64,000 nucleotides of DNA from JAABVD01 sp965204545. Its GTDB lineage: Bacteria > Verrucomicrobiota > Verrucomicrobiia > Opitutales > UBA2995. Location: assembly GCA_965204545.1 (NCBI GenBank), contig CBDBFA010000003.1, forward strand, positions 2,728,001 through 2,792,000, given 5' to 3'. Of this stretch, positions 43,276 through 51,311 are shown in pieces. How positions within the stretch are numbered: the first letter of the stretch is position 1; the number at the start of each line of letters is the position of its first letter. Below the pieces are notes generated by a model. The model saw only the letters and a list, made by a program, of their open reading frames with translations, was not told the DNA's origin and ran no database searches. A program made the translations under genes and the position numbers.

Positions 43276-45339
43276 CTATTTATGATGAAACGAGTCACTG
43301 AGGACAACCTGTTTTATAAAGGTTTGAACCTTATAGTTGTCCGCTTGGGTTGCGTTGACAATATGGGTGAGAGAGGGCGCATCTGCCAGCCCGGTTTCGC
43401 GGCCAAGTGAAAATGACAGCAAATGGGCGGCGAAGGCCTCGGCGAAACGATCTTTTTCTGCTAGAATAGCGTCCTTGAATTCGGTGATGGTGGAGAAAGC
43501 GTGTTTATTAAATAGCACGCCTTCCGAATCTACGGTCCTCCCGTTTTCGTAATGGTCGCGCCAAACACCCGTTGGACCATAATTTTCCAGGGCAAAGCCC
43601 AGGGGATCGATGCGCTTGTGACAACCGGCACAATCCTCTCGTTCGCGATGAACCGCAAATTGCTCGCGCAAGGTCAGATGCTCCATGTTCGGTTTGCGGG
43701 TTGTTTCTTCCAAGGGCGGAACTTCGGCCGGCGGCGGTTCGGGAGGGTCGTTAAATATTACCGAAGCGATCCAGGCTCCGCGTGTTACGGGTTGAGTGCG
43801 GGTGGGATTGGAGGTCATCGTCATGACTGCCGCGGTTGTGATCACGCCACCTTCTCGGCGATCCAACAAGGGTACCCGCTCGAAGGGTACGGCGGTTGCA
43901 GGAACTCTTTCCGGCAGCGTGCCATCGACATACCAGGAGTCGAGCAAGTCGCTCCGGTAACTGAAATTCGAATCGACTAATTCCAGAATGGACCTGTTTT
44001 CGACCAGGATCGTTTCGAAGAGCAACAAGGGCTCCATCATCATATGCATGCTGGCCCGGAATTTTGCGAAATAGAAATCCGGATACAGATCCGGATCCGG
44101 GGCCGATGAAATGATGCGCTCGAGCTGAAGCCATTGGGACGGGAAACTGTCGCAAAATCGCTTCAGCTTTTTATCAGCGAGCATGCGGTCGACTTGTTCG
44201 CTCAATACATTTTTGTCAGCGAGCCTGCCGGCAGCTGCCAGGTCGAGCAGCTGCTGATCGGGAATGCTGCCCCAGAGGAAAAACGACAATCGTGAAGCCA
44301 GTTCAAAGTCATCGACTAGGTTAGATGAGGAGTCAGCAGTCGCTCGATCGTAGAGATAAAGAAAGCGAGGAGAGGCCAAGACCGCGGATGCCGCCCGTTT
44401 CATCGCCTCGGTAAATGAATGCCCCGCTTGGATTTGCCTTAGGGCAAAATGAGTGTATCGATCTACGTTCGGATCCTCCGCATGCTTTCGAAAGGCCCGG
44501 GTTAAAAACAGGCGAAGCCGTTCTCTGATCGAGTGTTCTGTCTTTTCCACGCCAGGGGGTCCCGCAAAGAATTCGTTCCAAATTCCGACGTTTGCCTCGT
44601 TAAAGTCGTGGCTTTCTACAATGGAGCGGCTGAGGGTAAAAAAAGATTCCAGCAGGAGCGGAGAAAGGGTCAGGTGATCGGCACGGTTGTCGAAGCCATG
44701 CTCCGCCCGCAGGTCTTGGGGGAAGGGTGCGACGCCGGCCAATCGTTTATCAATGAGCTGGGATTTTCCAAGCGGTCGACTTCCCGCTTGCAGACTGTCA
44801 GGTATGGATCCGGTTTCCGGGCGGAAGTAATCGCCATGCTCGCGTAGCATGCGTTCCGGTAAGGCAAACACGTCGACCTTGAGATCGAACAGATCCTGTA
44901 CCGCATTGTTATACTGAAAGCGATTCATACGCCGGATGGGGATCGGAGGAAATTCCTGCTGAGTGGCGGCGGCGTCTTTCATGAGATGGTTGAGGAATTG
45001 CAGAAGACGGGTCCGGGTCGCCGATGCCAGCGGTGCTTCCTCTTCCGGAGGCATTTCCTCAAAGTCGAGCACATCGATCATATCCTGGAGGAGTTCCGGA
45101 TTGCCGGCCAGTGCTTCAGCTGAATCCAACTTCACCAAGTTCACGTCGCCTTTGATCTTTTCCTTCGCGCCGTGACATTTTACGCAGCTTTCTTTAAAAA
45201 CCGGTTGAATGAACTCCTTGAAAGCGTGCTCATCGAATGCGTTGGCAGGTAATGAAAAAAAGCATACAGCCACCACGCCGATCACAGGGGCGATGCACCG
45301 CCTAAAGATGGAAAGGCGATTTTGGGAATTTATCTTCAA
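43276..45339 (-). CDS. Planctomycete-type cytochrome c protein with DUF1587/1595/1592/1588/1585
   Basis: A 687-residue exported protein. A signal-like segment (IAPVIGVVAVCFFSLPANA) precedes a heme motif CVKCH. Then come DUF1587 (IRRMNRFQYNNAVQDLFDL), DUF1595/1592 (FLTRAFRKHAEDP, LASRLSFFLWGSIPDQQLLD), DUF1588 with a second heme motif CAGCHKRIDPLGFALENYGP, and DUF1585 at the C-terminus (SFSLGRETG). It is a putative periplasmic two-heme protein. The start is a TTG at 45339 that overlaps the TGA of an upstream relic; no Met codon lies before the signal segment. It forms a pair with the DUF1552 gene. Confidence 0.9.
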   Translation of the reverse strand: MKINSQNRLSIFRRCIAPVIGVVAVCFFSLPANAFDEHAFKEFIQPVFKESCVKCHGAKEKIKGDVNLVKLDSAEALAGNPELLQDMIDVLDFEEMPPEEEAPLASATRTRLLQFLNHLMKDAAATQQEFPPIPIRRMNRFQYNNAVQDLFDLKVDVFALPERMLREHGDYFRPETGSIPDSLQAGSRPLGKSQLIDKRLAGVAPFPQDLRAEHGFDNRADHLTLSPLLLESFFTLSRSIVESHDFNEANVGIWNEFFAGPPGVEKTEHSIRERLRLFLTRAFRKHAEDPNVDRYTHFALRQIQAGHSFTEAMKRAASAVLASPRFLYLYDRATADSSSNLVDDFELASRLSFFLWGSIPDQQLLDLAAAGRLADKNVLSEQVDRMLADKKLKRFCDSFPSQWLQLERIISSAPDPDLYPDFYFAKFRASMHMMMEPLLLFETILVENRSILELVDSNFSYRSDLLDSWYVDGTLPERVPATAVPFERVPLLDRREGGVITTAAVMTMTSNPTRTQPVTRGAWIASVIFNDPPEPPPAEVPPLEETTRKPNMEHLTLREQFAVHREREDCAGCHKRIDPLGFALENYGPTGVWRDHYENGRTVDSEGVLFNKHAFSTITEFKDAILAEKDRFAEAFAAHLLSFSLGRETGLADAPSLTHIVNATQADNYKVQTFIKQVVLSDSFHHK

Positions 45340-45560
45340 TCGGGTAATTGTTCCTGTTCTCCTGTAAATTTCTTTCTGATTTCAATTCGCCTTTCCCTCA
45401 AAAAGTTTGGCAAATTTACATCACCCGGATAAGTAGAAAGGCCTTGATCAGAACCAATTACATCCCAATCGCCAAGCACACTTCGGTATCGTTGCGCCAA
45501 CTCTTCTAATTCTCTCAATTTCTCAGGATAATTTTCAACCACATTGTGCTTTTTATCCAT
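45336..45560 (-). pseudogene. sulfatase C-terminal relic
   Basis: A 74-codon frame reading NVVENYPEKLRELEELAQRY, then GDWDVIGSDQGL. The end resembles the C-terminal tail of the sulfatases here (VVETLMKRIDWARNELGDID; IVENLLQFAQHARSDIGDVD). The first codons coincide with a vapB-like fragment. Its stop overlaps the TTG start of the DUF1592 gene (TTGA), so even if it is a relic, translation of it could couple into the next gene. A real small protein is not excluded. Confidence 0.5.
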
Positions 45561-45690
45561 GATTTTGGCAAGCGGACCGCAAGGCTGCCTTCGGATTTAA
45601 ACAATTTGGCCTTTTTCATTTGTACCTACAAGTATCTATTTTGGGAGGTAAGTCAAGTACGAGAAAAGAGGAACCACGGATTACACGGAT
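45560..45690 (-). pseudogene. vapB 5'-end duplicate fragment
   Basis: The minus strand encodes MKKAKLFKSEGSLAVRLPKS, nearly identical to the start of the VapB antitoxin at 51311, and the 70 bases upstream (TTGTACCTACAAGTATCTATTTTG... region) match the vapB upstream sequence including GTACGAG and the following CACGGATTACACGGATG block. The remainder of the gene is missing. Confidence 0.75.
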
Positions 45691-45741
45691 GAGCACAAAT
45701 GTAATAACGGAGGGGGGACATTCCTGTCCCCCTTGTATTAC

Positions 45742-45832
45742 GGGGTTTGGGGTGTCCCCATGTAGGAGCGGGTTTATCCCGCGATTGCTTGGAGGTCGTT
45801 CGTTGGGATCGCGGCGTAAAGCCGCTCCTACA
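45742..45832. repeat. GTAGGAGCGG REP pair, copy 1
   Basis: Begins CGGGGTTTGGGGTGTCCCCA, then GTAGGAGCGGGTTTATCCCG and, after a spacer, the inverted GCGGCGTAAAGCCGCTCCTAC. The two halves form a BIME-like pair. Copy 2 at 52992-53092 is nearly identical over the whole length. Confidence 0.88.
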
Positions 45833-45854
45833 GTTTGAAGAGACAGGACGACGG

Positions 45855-45990
45855 TCGAGGCCACGAACCAGCATCCAGTATCTGGCTTTTACGCCAACGG
45901 CGTTAAACTCCAAAGCCCAGTGTCGCGTAGCGCACGCTGGGTTACCGGTCACCCCTATGACCGAACCCCAACGGGGTTCCACAAAAGGCG
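45855..45990. repeat. three-hairpin repeat, copy 3
   Basis: Leader GAGGCCACGAACCAGCATCC, then hairpins TTTACGCC/GGCGTTAAA, CCCAGTGTCGCG/CGCACGCTGGG, ACCCC/GGGGT, ending TTCCACAAAAGG. Confidence 0.88.
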
Positions 45991-46060
45991 CCGAGGGCGC
46001 CAATGAGGAATTAAGAAATAGGAATAGGGGAGAAATTTCATGGGCTCAATGACTGGCTAC

Positions 46061-46094
46061 TGTAGGAGCGGCTTTACGCCCCGATTGCCTGGAC
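46061..46094. repeat. single GTAGGAGCGG REP unit
   Basis: TGTAGGAGCGGCTTTACGCC followed by CCGATTGCCTGGAC, one half of the REP pair seen at 45742, 50279 and 52992. Confidence 0.75.
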
Positions 46095-46155
46095 CTATTA
46101 TTCGGAAGAATTCGCCAATGTTTCCAGTGAGGAGTTCGGTGGCAAGGAATGCCAA
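46093..46155 (-). pseudogene. vapC 3'-end fragment
   Basis: The minus strand reads LAFLATELLTGNIGEFFRII, closely matching the VapC C-terminal segment LALENELLTGNVREFSRI encoded at 50701-51087. Only this segment remains, so it is a relic of a second vapC. Confidence 0.65.
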
Positions 46156-46175
46156 TTTCACTAATCCACACTCCA

Positions 46176-47597
46176 TTAATCAGGGATATCCGGCCGCTTC
46201 GGGTCGTCGTCGAAGAAGCGAGCATTGGCGCCGATCCGGTCCACGTCGCCGATATCGCTGCGGGCGTGTTGGGCGAACTGTAACAGGTTTTCGACTATCG
46301 ACGGGTGTTGGGCCGAAACGTCAGTGGATTCAGAAATGTCCGTTTTCAAATTAAAGAGCATCGCTTCTGGGATATCGATGTCGTCTTCCGCTTTGCTGTA
46401 GCGGCTCCAAAACGCATCGGAGGATCTTGGGAGGTGTAGTTTCCAATTTCCGGAACGCACCGCCTGGAGTTGAGTGCGTTGATAGTAGAAGAAGGCTCTA
46501 GTCGGGCTGGTCGCACCTGAGACTCCATGGGCAAGATCGGATATGTCGTGACCGTCAATGACGCGGTCGCGGGGGATCTGTCCTCCGGCCAGTTTCGCGA
46601 TGGTGGGGAGCATATCCATGGTCGAAGCAAGCTCCTGGCAGACGGCCCCGGCAGGAATCCTTCCCGGCGCCCACATGATGCAAGGCACGCGCAACCCGCC
46701 TTCCCAGGTGGACGTCTTGGCGCCCCGCAGGGGAAGCGCCGATCCGCCATGGGCTTCAGCATCCGGTCCTATTCTTTCGAGGTGACCCTTACTGCGGCCC
46801 AGATACCAGGGACCATTATCACTCATGTAAAAGACATAGGTGGACTCATCGAGACCCTCATCTTGCAAAGTCCGGAGAATACGCCCGACGTTCCAATCGA
46901 TCTCTTCGATCACGTCACCGTAGATCCCTCCCCTTGATTTGCCCTTAAATTTTTCAGAACGTTCCAACCGAATATGGGGCATGGTGTGGGCGAGGTAGAG
47001 TAAGAAGGGCCGGTCCTTGCTGCGCTTGATAAAACCGATGGCCTCATCCGTGTAACGACGGGTTAGCTGACTCATGTCGGCCTCCATTTCGATTATGGTT
47101 TCGTTGCGGATGAGGTTTGCGATCCTATCGTTACTGGAGGGTGTACCGAAGAAGTAATCGAATCCCTGGTGAACCGGCATCAACTCTCTGGCATAGCGCT
47201 TCGGATCCTGGGTATGACCGGCCAGATCCCATTTGCCGAATGCCGCCGTGGCATAGCCGAGCGGCTTCAATACTTCTGCGATGGTGATTTCCTTGGAATG
47301 CAAATAGGGGTGAACATCCACCCGGTTGCCTTTGGTTGCCACCCGGAGCGGATAGCTTCCCGTCATCAAGGCGGCTCTGGACGGTCCGCACACTGTTTGG
47401 GCATAGAAGTCTGTAAACCGCATGCCTTCATCGGCCATACGATCGAGGTTGGGCGTCCTGATATCCGGCGACCCGAAACAACCGATATCCCGGTAGCCTT
47501 GGTCATCGGTGAAGATCAGGATGATGTTGGGAGGCTTCGCCTCAAGGATGAAGGATGAGGGCAGAAGGATGAAAAACAGGATTTGAAGAATTTTCAT
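46176..47597 (-). CDS. sulfatase (formylglycine type), exported
   Basis: A 473-residue sulfatase with signal peptide (MKILQILFFILLPSSFILEA). It has IILIFTDDQGYRDIGCFGS, the formylglycine site VCGPSRAALMTGSYP (C-x-P-x-R), AAFGKWDLAG (Asp in place of the usual His of GKWH) and FYMSDNGPW. It is a close paralogue of the sulfatase at 40329. The open frame extends upstream to 47846 through CCAGCAT repeats and other repeat DNA; the ATG at 47597 matches the paralogue start and was chosen. It should act on sulfated compounds outside the cytoplasm. Confidence 0.92.
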   Translation of the reverse strand: MKILQILFFILLPSSFILEAKPPNIILIFTDDQGYRDIGCFGSPDIRTPNLDRMADEGMRFTDFYAQTVCGPSRAALMTGSYPLRVATKGNRVDVHPYLHSKEITIAEVLKPLGYATAAFGKWDLAGHTQDPKRYARELMPVHQGFDYFFGTPSSNDRIANLIRNETIIEMEADMSQLTRRYTDEAIGFIKRSKDRPFLLYLAHTMPHIRLERSEKFKGKSRGGIYGDVIEEIDWNVGRILRTLQDEGLDESTYVFYMSDNGPWYLGRSKGHLERIGPDAEAHGGSALPLRGAKTSTWEGGLRVPCIMWAPGRIPAGAVCQELASTMDMLPTIAKLAGGQIPRDRVIDGHDISDLAHGVSGATSPTRAFFYYQRTQLQAVRSGNWKLHLPRSSDAFWSRYSKAEDDIDIPEAMLFNLKTDISESTDVSAQHPSIVENLLQFAQHARSDIGDVDRIGANARFFDDDPKRPDIPD

Positions 47598-47946
47598 GGA
47601 ATTTTTTGTTTTTCCTGTCACGCCGTAGGCCTTCGGAGAAGGCGGATGCGCTCTAATGTGGCTATTTATCCTGTGCATCCTGTTTATCCATGTTTTTTCA
47701 AAAAAATCTCTGCGTTGCTTGGCGATCTTGGCGAGAGGCCAATTCTCTCCTCTCTCTGTGGTCTCTGTGTCCTCTGTGGTTTCTGTCCTCCCAGCATCCA
47801 GCATCCAGCATCCAGCATCCAGCATCGAGAAAATGACTCTCGCCAAGCTCGCAAAGCAACAAAGAGAGGAGGAAGCGCGTTCCCCCCTCCTATAAATTAA
47901 ATCTCCGCATATTGCAGTGTTCGGATGAATTTGTCGCTTTCAGCAA
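47598..47946. repeat. 349-base repeat mosaic
   Basis: Blocks in order: GGCTATTTATCCTGTGCATC, TTGGCGATCTTGGCGAGAGG, CTCTGTGTCCTCTGTGG, five CCAGCAT units and CTCGCCAAGCTCGCAAAGC. The section 47750-47860 recurs at 51560-51660. No gene is visible. Confidence 0.82.
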
Positions 47947-49152
47947 TCATTGTGATTGTTCAATGAGTTGAAGGAGTTTCTGCGCGCAGGTCCTGGCGAA
48001 AACCGGACTGTTTATGGTTTCATTCAAGTCTATGACTTCAACGGTGGCATTTGCGCGGATAGCCTCGAAGAGAGCCTTGTCGGCATCGGGATCATGGAAA
48101 GGCCCGCCTTCGACGTTGATTTCACTAACCGCTTTCAGCGGATTGATAATGACAACGGGAGCATCGTTGGCGTTCGCTTTTTCCGCCAGTACTCGGCCAA
48201 TTTCGGCACATTCGCTTGCGGTGGTTCGCATCAAGGTTACCTGAGGATTGTGTATGTAAAAGGTGCGGTCTTCAAAGGGTTCGGGGACGGTCTCCCTTGC
48301 CCCGAAGTTCACCATATCGACGCAGCCCGGCGCGACCACGGCAGGTACTTTAGCTGTTGTCATGGCATCCAGGCGGCCAGGTCCTGCCGTAAGGGTGCCT
48401 CCCACAATTTCATCGGCCCACTCCGTGGTCGTTACATCGAGCACTCCCGAAACCATTCCGCTTTCGATCAGACTCTCCATAGCCTGACCTCCCGACCCGG
48501 TGGCGTGAAAAACCAGTACTTCGTAACCGGCCTTCTCCATTACTTCCTTGGCCATGTTTACACAGGTCGTGGTGTTCCCAAACATACTGGCGACGATGAG
48601 GGGTTTTCCGGCCTCTTCATCCACTTCCTGTTCAACCATGCCGCAAATGGCTCCCGCGGCCCGGGTAAAAATCATGCGGGAGATCCGATTCAAACCGCTG
48701 ACGTCTACGATGCTAGGCATCATGACAATGTCTTTGCTACCCATGTAGTGGGCCGTATTTCCACTCGCCACGGTGGATACCATGAGCTTGGGAAATCCGA
48801 TCGGCAACGCGCGCATTGCCGCTGTCCCAATGGCCGTGCCGCCTCCGCCTCCCATTGAAATGACTCCGTCGATTTTCTCCTCTTTTGCCAGACGTGTCAG
48901 GAAGACGGGAACTGCTTCAGACATGGCTGTCACACATTCACCCCGGTCGTGTCGGTCCAAGAGAGGTTTCAGGTCGAGGCCGCTCGCCGCTGCCACATCG
49001 TATCGGCTGTAGTCGGGCTCGATCTGTGGTTCACCGCCTGTTCCGACATCGATCAAAACTACTTTATGCCTTCTCTCCCGGATTTTCTCGACCACGAAGG
49101 CATGTTCTTCCGCCTTGGAATCGAGGGTTCCGAGTATTGCAACCGTGGCCAT
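47947..49152 (-). CDS. Tm-1-like ATP-binding (UPF0261) protein
   Basis: A 401-residue UPF0261/Tm-1-like protein. It opens VAILGTLDSKAEEHAFVVEK, the family start, and has GVISMGGGGGTAIGTAAMRA, PIGFPKLMVSTVASGNTAHY, and EVLVFHATGSGGQAMESLIE. The family corresponds to the N-terminal half of the plant antiviral protein Tm-1, which binds ATP; its bacterial biochemical role is not settled. It lies seven bases after the PEP-hydrolase-like gene, which corresponds to the other half of Tm-1, so the two products probably form a complex. Cytoplasmic; no signal peptide. Confidence 0.92.
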   Translation of the reverse strand: MATVAILGTLDSKAEEHAFVVEKIRERRHKVVLIDVGTGGEPQIEPDYSRYDVAAASGLDLKPLLDRHDRGECVTAMSEAVPVFLTRLAKEEKIDGVISMGGGGGTAIGTAAMRALPIGFPKLMVSTVASGNTAHYMGSKDIVMMPSIVDVSGLNRISRMIFTRAAGAICGMVEQEVDEEAGKPLIVASMFGNTTTCVNMAKEVMEKAGYEVLVFHATGSGGQAMESLIESGMVSGVLDVTTTEWADEIVGGTLTAGPGRLDAMTTAKVPAVVAPGCVDMVNFGARETVPEPFEDRTFYIHNPQVTLMRTTASECAEIGRVLAEKANANDAPVVIINPLKAVSEINVEGGPFHDPDADKALFEAIRANATVEVIDLNETINSPVFARTCAQKLLQLIEQSQ

Positions 49153-49159
49153 GGGGAAA

Positions 49160-50047
49160 TCATGTTTTGGGGGAAATCACATCCTTACGTTTCACCGGTA
49201 TGGATTTAAATTCACGGGTTATGTCCGTCAGGGATTTTTCCACGGCAATGCGTTCCAGGCTGGATGCCCCGACAAAACCTACGGCGTCTGTATTTTCATT
49301 TATATAGGCGGCATCGAACGGGCTGAGTATGGGTCCTCCGTGACTGAGGAAAAGGATGTCATTACGTACTGATTTTCCGGCATCGATGATGGATTGGGTC
49401 TTCTCAGCCGCATCCTCCAATGTGATTGCCGCATCGACCACACCGATAGACCCCCCCACCGTGCATCCCACGTGGGCAATAATCACATCGGCGCCGGCTT
49501 CGGCCATCGCTTTGGCTTCTTCGGGTTTTGCCACGTATACAATGGAAAACATGTCCATCCTTCTGGCGAGAGCGACACAATCGATTTCCTTCTGCACACT
49601 CATTCCCGTTTCCTCCAGCGTCTGACGATATTGCCCATCCACGATGGTGTGCGTAGGAAAATTATTGATTCCACTGAATCCCATATTCTGAACCTGCAAG
49701 AGCCAGTGCCACATGCGGCGGCGGGGATCGGTGGCATGCACTCCGCATATAACGGGAATCTCTTCCACGACCGGAAGCACTTCAAACTCGCCAATTTCCA
49801 TGGCTATGGCGTTTGCGTCGCCATAAGACATGAGACCGGCTGTTGAACCATGCCCTGCCATTCGGAACCGGCCTGAGTTGTAGATGATGATAAGATCAGC
49901 CCCTCCCTTTTCAATGAATTTGGCGCTTATTCCCGTTCCGGCTCCCGCTGCGATGATGGGCTCACCTTTGCCCAGAGTGTCGTGCAAACGTTCCAGCACC
50001 TCGGTCCTCGTGTAGGGGTTTCCCCTTCCTGTCCATGGATTTGGCAT
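49160..50047 (-). CDS. phosphoenolpyruvate hydrolase-family TIM-barrel protein
   Basis: A 295-residue TIM-barrel protein of the PEP hydrolase-like family. Typical segments are PIIAAGAGTGISAKFIEKGG, ADLIIIYNSGRFRMAGHGST, PVICGVHATDPRRRM, GFSGINNFPTHTIVDGQYRQ and DVIIAHVGCTVGGSIG. In Tm-1-like plant and fungal proteins this domain is fused behind a UPF0261 domain. Here it is the first of two adjacent genes, so domain order is reversed relative to the fusion. No characterised substrate can be assigned from sequence. It is preceded by a 650-base repeat tract. Confidence 0.9.
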   Translation of the reverse strand: MPNPWTGRGNPYTRTEVLERLHDTLGKGEPIIAAGAGTGISAKFIEKGGADLIIIYNSGRFRMAGHGSTAGLMSYGDANAIAMEIGEFEVLPVVEEIPVICGVHATDPRRRMWHWLLQVQNMGFSGINNFPTHTIVDGQYRQTLEETGMSVQKEIDCVALARRMDMFSIVYVAKPEEAKAMAEAGADVIIAHVGCTVGGSIGVVDAAITLEDAAEKTQSIIDAGKSVRNDILFLSHGGPILSPFDAAYINENTDAVGFVGASSLERIAVEKSLTDITREFKSIPVKRKDVISPKT

Positions 50048-50278
50048 AATGAAAACCTTTCCTTTTTTGATCGGTTCGGCAACCCGATTTCATCAACATG
50101 AAGCCATGGGAAATTTAACCACAGAGATCACAGAGCGCACAGAGGGGGAGAGGCGCCCAAGAGCGCCAATTAAGAATTAGAAATGAGGAATGATGGAATG
50201 GGGGAGTGATGGAATGGGGCAGGGGGGAGGCGTCGAGGGCGTGAAGGATGAAATTTTCATGGGATGGTGATTTGGAGA

Positions 50279-50353
50279 ACTGTAGGAAGGGGTTTATCCC
50301 CCGATTGCGGTGAGGCCTTTTGGAGGATCGGGGGATAAACCCCCTCCTACAGT
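50279..50353. repeat. REP pair, GTAGGAAGGGG variant
   Basis: CTGTAGGAAGGGGTTTATCC and, inverted, GGGATAAACCCCCTCCTACAG, with a 30-base spacer. The same layout as the GTAGGAGCGG pairs, but with compensating changes in both arms, which shows that the stem is conserved. Confidence 0.85.
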
Positions 50354-50429
50354 TTTAAAATAGGCTATCAATAACTCCTGGTGAATGGGATCTCGCCAAG
50401 AGCGCTGAGGATGCAAAGAGGAGTAGGAG

Positions 50430-50568
50430 GCGTCGAGGCCACGAACCAGCATTCACCAACTGGCTTTTACGCCAATGGCGTTAAACTCCAAAGCCCAGTG
50501 TCGCGCAGCGCACGCTGGGTTCCCGATCACCCCTATGACCGAACCCCAACGGGGTTCCACAAAAGGCC
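50430..50568. repeat. three-hairpin repeat, copy 4
   Basis: Leader GGCCACGAACCAGCATTCAC, then the three hairpins, with GCGCAGCGCA in the middle loop and CCAATGGCG in the first, ending TTCCACAAAAGG. Confidence 0.88.
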
Positions 50569-50700
50569 CAGGGATGCCAATGAGGAATGAGGAATTAAGA
50601 ATTAGGAATTGGATGCATTGTGCATGTTTTTGCCTCAAAATCTTGGCGGCCTTGGCGATCTTTGCGAGAGGTAATGGGATTCCTTTTCGATCCGACATCG

Positions 50701-51087
50701 TTACCTCAGAGCAATAATTCTTAGCCCTTTTATACGGGAAAATTCACGAACGTTTCCGGTGAGCAGTTCGTTTTCAAGCGCCAGGCAATGGCCTGCGATA
50801 AGCGTGTCGTAGGCGCCGATCTTCGTTCCTTTCGTTTCGAGGTCCAACCGTACTTTGGCAACTGCTTCAGCGGCAATTTCATCAAACGGGAAACAACTGA
50901 TGGCCTCCAAAAAAGATTTCGTTCTAATCGACAGTTTGTGGTTTATCGTTTTGGCCAATCCCGAGTGAAGTTCAAACCGGGTTATTGCGGAAATTCCAAA
51001 GCTGGCCTCCACGTAATTTTCGAGGGGAGTCGGGCGGCCCCGAATAATTTCAATGCAGGTATCCGTATCCAGCAGGATGCGCCTCAT
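50701..51087 (-). CDS. vapC: VapC family PIN-domain ribonuclease toxin
   Basis: A 128-residue PIN-domain protein. It opens RRILLDTDTCIEIIRG with Asp7 and Asp9, continues with ISAITRFELHSG (Glu39), KIGAYDTLIAGHCLAL (Asp94) and ELLTGNVREFSRI, where Asn112 takes the place that often holds the fourth acidic residue, a common variant. VapC toxins cleave tRNA or rRNA. The gene overlaps vapB by four bases (ATGA), the usual operon form with antitoxin first. Fragments of a second vapBC copy lie at 45.6 and 46.1 kb. Confidence 0.92.
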   Translation of the reverse strand: MRRILLDTDTCIEIIRGRPTPLENYVEASFGISAITRFELHSGLAKTINHKLSIRTKSFLEAISCFPFDEIAAEAVAKVRLDLETKGTKIGAYDTLIAGHCLALENELLTGNVREFSRIKGLRIIALR

Positions 51088-51311
51088 ACCTCCTTGGCGG
51101 GGGGAGTCTTTGGTTGCTTGGGCCTTTCAAAATCAATGACTCCGTCTTTGCGGAACTGTTCGGCGAGACTGAGGAGAGCGTTGTTTTCGGGAGTGATCAT
51201 TATGGAGTTTCCTTGTTTTGATAAGGTTACCACTTCCCCGCCACGGACCCATGATTTTGGCAAGCGGACCGCAAGGCTGCCTCCTGATTTAAACAGTTTG
51301 GCTTTCTTCAT
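51084..51311 (-). CDS. vapB: VapB antitoxin (AbrB/MazE-type)
   Basis: A 75-residue antitoxin: MKKAKLFKSGGSLAVRLPKS is the AbrB/SpoVT DNA-binding fold, and the C-terminal tail (AEQFRKDGVIDFERPKQPKT) should bind VapC. The ATG at 51311 was preferred over a TTG four codons upstream because it starts the conserved MKKAKLF. The palindromic operator expected for autoregulation would lie in the 60 bases upstream; I see no strong palindrome there. That upstream stretch is duplicated at 45620-45690. Confidence 0.88.
   Translation of the reverse strand: MKKAKLFKSGGSLAVRLPKSWVRGGEVVTLSKQGNSIMITPENNALLSLAEQFRKDGVIDFERPKQPKTPPAKEV

Larger units (their letters stand above)
45561..46175. repeat. 615-base gap of repeats and TA-gene fragments
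   Basis: Contains the vapB fragment, a CACGGATTACACGGATGAGC block, a REP pair (45742-45832), a three-hairpin repeat (45855-45990), GGCGCCGAGGGCGCCAATGAGG, a single REP (46061-46094) and a vapC 3' fragment (46093-46155). No intact gene. Confidence 0.85.
50048..50700. repeat. 653-base repeat-filled gap
   Basis: Contains CACAGAGATCACAGAGCGCA blocks, ATGGAATGGGGGAGTG units, a REP pair (50279-50353), a TCTCGCCAAGAGCGCTGAGG block, a three-hairpin repeat (50430-50568), and AATTAAGAATTAGGAATT units. No gene is visible. Confidence 0.85.

Noticed and set aside
47750..47860. CCAGCAT tandem units considered as a CRISPR array
   Set aside because: The units are seven bases with no spacers, and no cas genes are in the window.
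45616..50600. Peptides such as VEPRWGSVIGVIGNPACAAR encoded in the three-hairpin repeats
   Set aside because: They repeat because the DNA repeat is copied. The frames lack their own start signals and lie in hairpin-forming DNA, so I do not call genes there.
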